Below are positions 7,804-14,186 of a stretch of DNA of 64,000 bases, one piece after another. The stretch lies in contig JACZKP010000076.1 of NCBI GenBank assembly GCA_014860005.1, forward strand, positions 1 to 64,000, given 5' to 3'. The notes under the pieces were generated by a model. The model was given only the letters and a program-made list of their open reading frames with translations. It was not told the DNA's origin and made no database searches. The position numbers and the translations under genes were made by a program. The DNA is from Verrucomicrobiota bacterium. Its GTDB lineage: Bacteria; Verrucomicrobiota; Verrucomicrobiae; Limisphaerales; UBA11358. How positions within the stretch are numbered: position 1 is the first letter of the stretch; each line of letters begins with the position of its first letter.

Positions 7804-9231
7804 ATGAAGGATTGGTTCACCGTGGATAAAGAGGGGCTGGCCAAAGTCTTGGGCCGCCGTGATAAAGCCTTTGCCGTGATGGAACTGGTACAGAATGCCT
7901 GGGACGCCGAAGGCGCTTCCCGTGTTGAAGTGACGATCAAGCCGGAAAGTCCTGGAAGGACGCTGCTCATCGTGGAGGACAACTCGCCGGAGGGATTCGC
8001 TGACTTAACGCACGCGTACACGCTGTTCAAGGAATCACCCAAGAAGGCCGACCCGTTGAAGCGCGGCCGGTTCGATGCCGGGGAAAAACTCGTGCTGGCC
8101 ATCTGCGACTCTGCCCGCATCTGCACGACCAAAGGAACGCTGATTTTCGACAAAAAGGGCCGCCGCGAATCACCGCACAGGCAGGACGCTGGGTCGCGTA
8201 TCACCTGCCTGCTCCGGATGACGAAGGGGGAAATGGAAGAGGCGCTTGGATGGACGCGAAAGCTTCTACCGCCTCCTGGCATTCTTACCCGCGTCAATAA
8301 CGTCGCCCTCGAGACGCGCCAACCTACGGCGACCCTCGCTGCCCGCCTTCCGACCGAGAAATCCAATGCCGCCGGATTTCTTCGGCGAGTCGAACGCAAC
8401 ACCGAGGTCAAACTGTATGAGCCGATGCCCGGAGAAGCTGCAATGCTCTACGAGATGGGCATCCCGATCGTGGAGACCGCAGACAAATGGCACTACGACG
8501 TCGCTCAGAAAATTCCTCTGACCCTCGACCGGGAAGGAGTGGCTCCGTCGTTTCTCCGTGATGTACGGCTGGCGGTGTTCAACCACGTGCATGAGCAGCT
8601 CCGAGCCGAGGAAATGAACAGTCCGTGGGTCGAACAAGTCGTCGCCGAGAAAGACTGCAAACCGGCGGCCATCCAAACCTATCTGAACCGGCGGTTTTCG
8701 GAAAAACGCGTGGCATACGATCCATCCGATCCCGAAGCCAACAAGCTGGCCGTTTCGAAAGGCTATGTGGTGGTGACGGGGTCGATGATGAGTTCCGGGG
8801 CGTGGAAGAACTCCAAGACCGCCAAAGCCATCGTGCCCGCTGGCCAGGTTACTCCATCACCGCAGCCGTATAGCCCGGACGGGCCTCCTTTGAAACTCGA
8901 GAAAGAGGTCACGTCGCCAATGCGCAAGGTGGAACAACACGCGATAGGTGTCGCACGCGAGATTTTACAGCGCGAAATCACGGTGACTTTCGCCAATGAC
9001 CCGGCCTGGCCCTTTGCCGGAACGTACGGACCCGGCCGGCTAACGTTCAACGTCGGGCGGCTGGGGCGCAAATGGTTCGATTTGGAAACGAACCGCGTCG
9101 AGATCGAGAAACTCTTGCTGCACGAGTTTGCTCACGAGTTCGCCAGCGATCATCTGAGTCACGAATATCACGAATCGATCTGCAACATCGCGGCCAAATG
9201 GCTCGATGCCGTAAGGAACCGACGGTTGTGA
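7804..9231 (+). CDS. GHKL ATPase fused to a zincin-type metallopeptidase
   Basis: 475 residues with two recognisable parts. Residues ~20-105 carry the Bergerat (GHKL) ATP-binding motifs: N-box ELVQNAWDAE, G1-like IVEDNSPEGF, and G2-like RGRFDAGEKLVLA, as in MutL/Hsp90/histidine-kinase folds. At the C-terminus LLLHEFAHEFASDHLSHE (HEFAH at 440-444) has the HExxH zinc motif, with a later Glu in HESICNIAAK as possible third ligand. The middle is unassigned. Its role is unknown; ATP-dependent conformational control of a protease is the simplest reading. It is divergent from the RNase H gene. Confidence 0.75.
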   Translation: MKDWFTVDKEGLAKVLGRRDKAFAVMELVQNAWDAEGASRVEVTIKPESPGRTLLIVEDNSPEGFADLTHAYTLFKESPKKADPLKRGRFDAGEKLVLAICDSARICTTKGTLIFDKKGRRESPHRQDAGSRITCLLRMTKGEMEEALGWTRKLLPPPGILTRVNNVALETRQPTATLAARLPTEKSNAAGFLRRVERNTEVKLYEPMPGEAAMLYEMGIPIVETADKWHYDVAQKIPLTLDREGVAPSFLRDVRLAVFNHVHEQLRAEEMNSPWVEQVVAEKDCKPAAIQTYLNRRFSEKRVAYDPSDPEANKLAVSKGYVVVTGSMMSSGAWKNSKTAKAIVPAGQVTPSPQPYSPDGPPLKLEKEVTSPMRKVEQHAIGVAREILQREITVTFANDPAWPFAGTYGPGRLTFNVGRLGRKWFDLETNRVEIEKLLLHEFAHEFASDHLSHEYHESICNIAAKWLDAVRNRRL

Positions 9232-9361
9232 AGGAGGTCTCCAGTCCGTTGGCTTGATTGAATTCATTTGCTGGGCCTGAAGCAACGCACCATCGCCGGA
9301 GCCAGACCACTTCTGAGGCGAACGCGTTTCTAAGTCAAAAGCGCGTGAAACAAATGCAAAA

Positions 9362-9562
9362 ATGGCCCGCGATCAAAAGAGGTTGTTCCGAGTGGAGGTC
9401 GAAAACTGCGAGTTTGATGGGCGAACGCTCCGTCTGGTTACTGGCTGGGTGCGGGGGAAGAACGGCAGCCGCATGCTGACGCGGCTGACGGCGTTGCCGC
9501 TGAGGCTGGGACCATACCGAAGGAATATCCCGCGCGAAATTCGTGATCTCTTGGCCTCTTGA
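9362..9562 (+). CDS. Small unknown protein
   Basis: 66 residues (MARDQKRLFRVEVENCEFDG...), predicted mixed beta/alpha, basic at the C-terminus (GPYRRNIPREIRDLL). Codons are typical of the neighbouring genes and no competing frame is better. No family is recognised. It stands alone between the GHKL gene and the convergent Xre-type regulator. Confidence 0.45.
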   Translation: MARDQKRLFRVEVENCEFDGRTLRLVTGWVRGKNGSRMLTRLTALPLRLGPYRRNIPREIRDLLAS

Positions 9563-9620
9563 ACGCCTGACAAAGCAAGACAGGGAATTTTTTGCCGACC
9601 CCGGAATCCAAGGTCACGGC

Positions 9621-9878
9621 TCATCGCTGCCGGGATTTTCTCCGCTGGATTTTTTCGGCTTCGATGATCAACTGCGAAAGCGAGAGTCCCAAACTGTGTG
9701 CGATGGCCTGAGCCGTGTCCAAATTCGGGCTTCGCTTCCCGCGCTCCAGGAGTCCGACGTAAGTCTGATGGAGTCCGGCTTGGGAAGCCAGCGCTGATCG
9801 GCTGAGACCTTTTGCCTGGCGGTGCTTTTGAACCACCGACGCAAAACTGTCTGATAATTCCACGGGGATGCGACGCAT
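9621..9878 (-). CDS. Xre/Cro-type helix-turn-helix regulator
   Basis: 85 residues from ATG 9878 (MRRIPVELSDSF...). Residues ~10-70 form a five-helix HTH_3 domain: FASVVQKHRQAKGLSRSALA, then SQAGLHQTYVGLLERGKRSP, then DTAQAIAHSLGLSLSQLI. This is the classic lambda-repressor-like signature with its 'aG....yvs.lErGkr.P' recognition helix. The tail is basic (QRRKSRQR). It is a candidate repressor for the neighbouring promoter region, where a perfect palindrome overlaps a -10-like box. An upstream in-frame ATG at 9941 would add 21 residues that are not part of the domain. Confidence 0.85.
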   Translation of the reverse strand: MRRIPVELSDSFASVVQKHRQAKGLSRSALASQAGLHQTYVGLLERGKRSPNLDTAQAIAHSLGLSLSQLIIEAEKIQRRKSRQR

Positions 9879-10031
9879 CCTGTAGAGAATGCGCCGCAGC
9901 GTTTGGCCCGCGGATAAGACATTTGTCTTGACCCGCTCCAAGAAAATGGCTTTAAGGCTCGAAAACTGGACAACATGAGGAAAATGGCTCTTTGCTCGCA
10001 GTTTCTTCCCTGGCCGGGGATGATGGACGAC

Positions 10032-10048
10032 AAACCCATAATGGGTTT
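10032..10048. promoter_or_regulatory. Operator-like palindrome overlapping a CATAATGG -10 box
   Basis: AAACCCAT-A-ATGGGTTT is a perfect 8-bp inverted repeat with a one-base centre. Its centre contains CATAATGG, which matches the window's recurrent TATAATGG promoter element. Repressor binding here would block transcription to the right. The divergent Xre-type gene starts 154 bases to the left and is the natural candidate to bind. Confidence 0.55.
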
Positions 10049-10099
10049 AGTCGCCTTGACGTCCGCTTTAGGCTCGTGATGATAATCGGGCTGGCAAAG

Positions 10100-10134
10100 T
10101 GGACCGCCGTTGGGCAAAATCAACCCAACGGGTC
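10100..10134 (+). other. Strong bulged hairpin
   Basis: GGACC-GC-CGTTGGG pairs with CCCAACG-GGTCC around the loop CAAAATCAA: 12 base pairs with one 2-nt bulge. There is no T-run after it, so it is not an intrinsic terminator. It would lie in the ~220-nt leader of a transcript starting at the CATAATGG box, so it could be a structured 5' UTR element or small RNA, or a DNA site. Confidence 0.5.
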
Positions 10135-10271
10135 CGTGCAATACCGCTATGGCCGTGAACAGCAGAAAAGCCTTGTTTTGGTCTGTCGCTGAACAAACGC
10201 TGACGATACTTCATCATGCGGCCTTGGCATAAATCAAGCAGCACTCTGATCAGTCGTTGACTGCATAATCG

Positions 10272-11213
10272 ATGCTGCGCAACAAAATGGACCTTGAACA
10301 AAAACTAACAGCGCCGAAATTCTGTCGGAAAATCAGCATTCGGAAGGGCGACAAGTTCGTTCTGGTGGAACAGATGGTGGAGGATTTCATGCCCAGCCGA
10401 ACCACGCTTCGGGAAGCAGGCCGAACACTGGAAATCGAACACCATCTCAGCTTGGGACACATTCGCGACCAATATCTGTCTCCCGGTTCGGCGAGCTGCA
10501 CCGTGCAGCTCAAGGATGATTTGGAGATTGTCTTCCCGGATCTGGACGCACCCGAAAAGCTGAGAATCCTCGACCAGCGCTATGGGCAACAAGCCGAGGT
10601 CGCGGAGAGAATTGCGTCACTGGCTTCGTCGCAAATCGAGCAGGCAGTCAAAGCGGCCGAAGACGTTTATCTCAGAAACAGCGGCGAGTTTTCTGATCCT
10701 TACCAATACGAAGATCCGCGGATTGAACCTGTCACTTTTACGACCGGCTCGGAGGCGGAGTTGCGCGCCCGGATCACGGACCTATTCCACGCGTTCCCAA
10801 AGATCTTCGACGCAGTGCCTGAGCCGCGGGTCTTCGTGCATACCGAATTCAACGGGAACCCGGCCGCTTTCAATGTCCATCTATCGCACAACAGCCATTC
10901 GTGGCAGGCTGAGAGCTATCTGCTCTCGTTGGTCAAGCAGATCGTGCGGGAGAACACGCCGCGAGGCCATTGCTACCGCAGCAAGACCGGGCTTCTCGAA
11001 CGACGGTCGGATTTCCACAAAGACTCGCTTCTCGTCACCATTGCGCCGACTGCGCCGACACCGGAACAAATCCAAAAGGCGCGCCAGAACACCTCGGCCC
11101 TCTTCGACAAATACCGGCTGACCCTCAATCCAGAACTGTTCGAACAAGACCCATTGAAAAGCAGCCAGCGGAAAGCCGCTGGCAACGGAAACCTCGGACT
11201 TTCAGTTTCCTGA
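10272..11213 (+). CDS. Unknown soluble protein
   Basis: 313 residues (or 308 from ATG 10287). Mixed alpha/beta with a central Gln/Glu/Ala helical stretch and a conserved-looking core EPRVFVHTEFNGNPAAFNVH followed by QAESYLLSLVKQIVREN. No membrane segment or signal peptide. No family recognised. It follows the regulatory interval controlled by the Xre-like site and ends 16 bases before a convergent unknown gene. Confidence 0.6.
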   Translation: MLRNKMDLEQKLTAPKFCRKISIRKGDKFVLVEQMVEDFMPSRTTLREAGRTLEIEHHLSLGHIRDQYLSPGSASCTVQLKDDLEIVFPDLDAPEKLRILDQRYGQQAEVAERIASLASSQIEQAVKAAEDVYLRNSGEFSDPYQYEDPRIEPVTFTTGSEAELRARITDLFHAFPKIFDAVPEPRVFVHTEFNGNPAAFNVHLSHNSHSWQAESYLLSLVKQIVRENTPRGHCYRSKTGLLERRSDFHKDSLLVTIAPTAPTPEQIQKARQNTSALFDKYRLTLNPELFEQDPLKSSQRKAAGNGNLGLSVS

Positions 11214-11229
11214 TTAACTGGGGCAGCGT

Positions 11230-11727
11230 TCAGGCGATCTCAGGATAAACCCCAACCGGCGACGGAACGCACTGTTCCGGATCCAATGCGTGCCCACGGT
11301 CATCATTAGTTGGTGATTCCGCGCTGAGTTTTCGAGAAAAGCTCGCGGCCTGGATCGGATCAAACGGGCCATAGGCTTCGGCGCCACGGCACACGATCCG
11401 TTCGTCCTTTGCCAGGACGATTATTCCACCACAAAAACGCAGCGCCAGTTCTCCCTTCAACCCGTGTGGATCCACGTCGGACGGCAGTGGCCGAAGCTGC
11501 AGTGGATTGAGCCCGTTGTTAACATACAGTTTGGCGAACGTCCGCAGTTGTTCAAAATTCCTTAGTCCCGGGAAGGTTCTTTGCAGCATCTGGAAAGTCT
11601 GCCCGGCGTGTTCGCCAGCCACCTGCGAAACCATGAACTGCACGTTCCGCGTAAAGACATCCATGCGGTTTGAGCGGGACGAGGAACGGGACGCCGTATC
11701 CACTGCGGACGAATCAAGCTGATTCAT
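11230..11727 (-). CDS. Unknown protein with leaderless-type promoter
   Basis: 165 residues with a Ser-rich N-terminus and an alpha-helical first half (VQFMVSQVAGEHAGQTFQML...), then a beta-rich half with a Gly-Gly pair (LALRFCGGIIVLAKDERIVC). No domain recognised. The start is well supported: TATAAT on the minus strand (11738-11733) is followed by five bases and the ATG at 11727. It is a single-gene unit. Confidence 0.65.
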   Translation of the reverse strand: MNQLDSSAVDTASRSSSRSNRMDVFTRNVQFMVSQVAGEHAGQTFQMLQRTFPGLRNFEQLRTFAKLYVNNGLNPLQLRPLPSDVDPHGLKGELALRFCGGIIVLAKDERIVCRGAEAYGPFDPIQAASFSRKLSAESPTNDDRGHALDPEQCVPSPVGVYPEIA

Positions 11728-11732
11728 ACTCG

Positions 11733-11738
11733 ATTATA
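11733..11738 (-). promoter_or_regulatory. -10 box TATAAT five bases before the ATG
   Basis: Perfect consensus reading leftwards, then CGAGT and the ATG of the 11230-11727 gene. Transcription would start at about the first codon. Confidence 0.55.
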
Positions 11739-11874
11739 GAGCCGGATTGGTTGCGCTCGTTCTTCCACTGAGCGCCTCCCTCTTCGCATCTCGTCCACGT
11801 TGAAACCCCTCAGCATCCGCAAGACACCCCTGCGCTCCCTATGCTTGAGAGAGTCAACCAACAGGCAGATCGAG

Positions 11875-12168
11875 ATGAAATTGCAGGAGACAGCGCTGAG
11901 GATGTTGAAAAGTGTGGCGGGAGTGTTTCATGTGCGTCCCATTATCCCAGACAGGGCGCTCACTTTGCGCAAAGGCCGTCGTGGCCATGAACTGATCCAA
12001 AATGAAGGCGAAGCCGTGCGCGTCGTCGCTGTGGGCGACGACAAACCGGGTTTGCTTTCGTTCGCCGCCCTCAACGGGATACCGGTCAAGAATTACACGG
12101 ACATGGCTGTGCCCAAGCCGGAGACAACGAACAAGGATGCCGCTCAAGTTCCAGAATTGAGCATGTAA
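11875..12168 (+). CDS. Small unknown protein
   Basis: 97 residues from ATG 11875. The frame is open to 11800, but the extra N-terminus is Arg/Ser/Leu-rich and unlike coding. Central positively charged segment (PDRALTLRKGRRGHELIQNEG), then a short beta-rich part with VRVVAVGDDKPGLLSFAALNG. No family recognised and no partner evident. It lies between two minus-strand genes. Confidence 0.4.
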   Translation: MKLQETALRMLKSVAGVFHVRPIIPDRALTLRKGRRGHELIQNEGEAVRVVAVGDDKPGLLSFAALNGIPVKNYTDMAVPKPETTNKDAAQVPELSM

Positions 12169-12256
12169 GCTGACTCACGCTCGAACGGCAAAAAAGCGTG
12201 CTTTCGCAAATCGCTCGGCCAGCACCGTGGCGAAATGTCGTCGCACACAATGAGGC

Positions 12257-13030
12257 TTAAGCCATTGAGATGGCGGGAGCAGGCATAGCCGGACGATCCA
12301 AACCCAAATCTCGCGTTTGCCGGCGAATCGCACGCGCGAACGTGTCCACCAAAGAGGATTGCACTACCACGGCGTGGCTCTGGCTCGTGGACAACGCAAT
12401 TCCATCGAGGAAAACCGCCACACATTTCTGAAAGGGATCGGTCTGGTCTGACTCGGCCGGCCACGCTCCGCAAAATCTCTGCGCTTGACGAAGATAGCCA
12501 ACTTCGCTGGTCGGCTTGTGCTGGAAGGATTCACGGTTCGACTGCACCCATTCCTTGACCCGCTCGTGCGGCTGCATGCCCAGCAGCGCGGCGCGTTGAG
12601 CCAGGGCCGAGTAAGCGTTCGCCGGCTTCACTTCCAAAAGCGGGATCAACTTGTTTTCGTCCGGCAATCGCAGAGGAGATCCGAGGCTGCGGGCGAATTG
12701 ATTGGTGATGACGCGAACCAATGTGGATTCCAAGCGGGCGGCTGCCTCGGGGCCTTGGACTTGGCAGATCTCATCCATCAATCGCAAGTGTTCTTCCGCA
12801 AGCGGCGTTTCCGGCACGACGCGCTGGGCGGGATCGGCCGACCATTTGCCGAATACCGAGGTCATTTGCTCCAGCAATTCCTCGGGCGAAGTCGGCTGAG
12901 TCGGCACCGCTGCGGCATAATCCTTCATCAGTTGATGAAGCACGACACCCTGCTTCGACAAACGCTGATCGAGGAGGTTGTAGATGTGCGGACTCTGGGC
13001 TGCGCCACAGGGCGGGCTACTGATTCTCAT
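12257..13030 (-). CDS. Unknown protein, divergent from endonuclease III
   Basis: 257 residues, mostly alpha-helical, without signal peptide or membrane segment. The start at 13030 is chosen because a minus-strand TATAAT at 13042-13037 is followed by GGAATC and this ATG. The open frame continues upstream to 13177, but that part overlaps the promoter and the divergent nth gene. No family recognised. Confidence 0.6.
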   Translation of the reverse strand: MRISSPPCGAAQSPHIYNLLDQRLSKQGVVLHQLMKDYAAAVPTQPTSPEELLEQMTSVFGKWSADPAQRVVPETPLAEEHLRLMDEICQVQGPEAAARLESTLVRVITNQFARSLGSPLRLPDENKLIPLLEVKPANAYSALAQRAALLGMQPHERVKEWVQSNRESFQHKPTSEVGYLRQAQRFCGAWPAESDQTDPFQKCVAVFLDGIALSTSQSHAVVVQSSLVDTFARAIRRQTRDLGLDRPAMPAPAISMA

Positions 13031-13036
13031 GATTCC

Positions 13037-13042
13037 ATTATA
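13037..13042 (-). promoter_or_regulatory. -10 box TATAAT six bases before the minus-strand ATG
   Basis: Reading leftwards: TATAATGG, AATC, ATG. On the plus strand the same bases read ATTATATGG and may serve the divergent endonuclease III gene, making this an overlapping bidirectional promoter. Confidence 0.5.
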
Positions 13043-13101
13043 TGGCCGGGCCGACCCGCTCCGCGGAAAACCAGGTCCTCGCCGGACGGGCCACCATCGA
13101 A

Positions 13102-13764
13102 ATGCACAGAAAGTTGAGGGAAATCGAAGAGTATCCCGAGTCCGTTGGCTTGCGACACCCGTTGAATGTCCTGGCATCCCCTCATGGGCCTTGGGAAGTG
13201 GGCGCCGGAGTCATTCTGTCGGCGGACTGCGCGGACGCGGCCGTCAATCGGACCTTCCCCAAGTTCCTGGCGCTCTTTCCGACTCCCGAAAGCGCTCGCG
13301 CGGTGACGGTCAATGCCATCGTTCCCCATCTGCGGGGCATTTCCCATCGTGGTCATAAGGCGCAGTATCTGATCGCCTGGTCAAAGCATCTCGTGGAAAG
13401 AGGAGGCGATATCGGAGACTCCGTTCAAACGCTCACGCAAGTCCATGGCATCGGTCGAAAAAGCGCAGCCCTGATGCTCTACCGGATCAAGGGAATCGAC
13501 GAAGGCATTCCGCTGGACACCCACGCACTTCGGGTGCTGGACCGCTTGGGTTGGTTTCCGGTCACGCGCAATCCGGCGGTTCGGGAGAAGCAACTGTTGC
13601 GTGAGGTCCCGGCCGGACATCGGCACCGGCTCTTCCTATCGTTGACCCACCACGGCAGACAAATCTGTCTGGCTCGCGATCCGCAGTGCAACGAGTGTCG
13701 CCTGCAGCGAGAGTGCGCCGCTGCGCGGCAGAATTCATCCGGGGTGCAGCTCCCCCGGACTTAA
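13102..13764 (+). CDS. nth: Endonuclease III-type DNA glycosylase/AP lyase
   Basis: 220 residues from ATG 13102, the start that aligns with Escherichia coli Nth; ATG 13042 lies inside the promoter. It has the helix-hairpin-helix VHGIGRKSAALML carrying the Schiff-base Lys (GRKSA), the catalytic Asp in LDTHALRVLDR, and a C-terminal [4Fe-4S] loop with exact spacing: Cys-x6-Cys-x2-Cys-x5-Cys in CLARDPQCNECRLQREC. All catalytic and cluster residues are present, so it should excise oxidised pyrimidines and cut the AP site. It is a repair gene carried by the element, followed 8 bases later by the pilin-cluster membrane protein. Confidence 0.88.
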   Translation: MHRKLREIEEYPESVGLRHPLNVLASPHGPWEVGAGVILSADCADAAVNRTFPKFLALFPTPESARAVTVNAIVPHLRGISHRGHKAQYLIAWSKHLVERGGDIGDSVQTLTQVHGIGRKSAALMLYRIKGIDEGIPLDTHALRVLDRLGWFPVTRNPAVREKQLLREVPAGHRHRLFLSLTHHGRQICLARDPQCNECRLQRECAAARQNSSGVQLPRT

Positions 13765-13767
13765 AAT
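13762..13767 (+). promoter_or_regulatory. -10-like box TAAAAT five bases before ATG 13773
   Basis: TAAAAT, AGGAT, ATG. It overlaps the stop codon of nth and gives the minor-pilin operon its own leaderless-type promoter. Confidence 0.45.
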
Positions 13768-13772
13768 AGGAT

Positions 13773-14186
13773 ATGCCAACGGCGGCAAAGTGGACGTTCA
13801 TACTGATGCTCAATGCGGTCCTCTCAGGATTCTTCGGCCTGGGGGTGGCCGCGGTGCATTTTTTCTGGCTCGAATACGCCATCGTCCGTTGGCCGAAGGT
13901 TCATTACACGGAAGATTACCAGACGGCATTTGCGGGCGTCTGTGCCGTGGTCGTTTTCGTCCTCACCACTCTGCGGCAAATCAGCACGTGTCTGACCAGC
14001 AAAACTCTGCGTCCGGGCGAAATCGGTTTCGTTCTTGTCTTCATCGTGATCGTTATGGTGGGCATGACTCCCGTGCCGGGCAGCAACTTCCCCGCTTATT
14101 TTTACGAACGGAATTCCGCGGGCAAGAAGCAGCCAAACGCGGCGGCTGTCAAGCAGGAGGAACCTAACCCTCTCCACCTCCCGTGA
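13773..14186 (+). CDS. Small multi-spanning membrane protein
   Basis: 137 residues with three hydrophobic segments at about 8-32, 51-67 and 85-102, and a polar C-terminal tail. First gene of the minor-pilin operon; its stop overlaps the GTG start of the next gene (GTGA). No family recognised; an inner-membrane accessory of pilus assembly is an inference from position only. Confidence 0.6.
   Translation: MPTAAKWTFILMLNAVLSGFFGLGVAAVHFFWLEYAIVRWPKVHYTEDYQTAFAGVCAVVVFVLTTLRQISTCLTSKTLRPGEIGFVLVFIVIVMVGMTPVPGSNFPAYFYERNSAGKKQPNAAAVKQEEPNPLHLP

Larger units (their letters stand above)
9879..10271. other. 393-bp regulatory interval between the Xre gene and the next gene
   Basis: No convincing CDS. 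It holds an operator-like palindrome (10032-10048), a strong bulged hairpin (10100-10134) and a possible 27-codon ORF (10149-10232, plus strand) with no recognisable product. It is the longest gene-poor, structure-rich interval in the left half of the window. Confidence 0.5.

Noticed and set aside
6560..7807. Plus-strand ORF of 415 residues opposite the RNase H gene
   Set aside because: It is a GC-driven shadow; the minus-strand frame carries recognisable RNase H motifs and a promoter.
11188..11211. GGAAAC/GTTTCC inverted repeat at the end of the 10272-11213 gene, as a terminator
   Set aside because: Only 6 bp with a 12-base loop and no T-run; it lies inside coding sequence.
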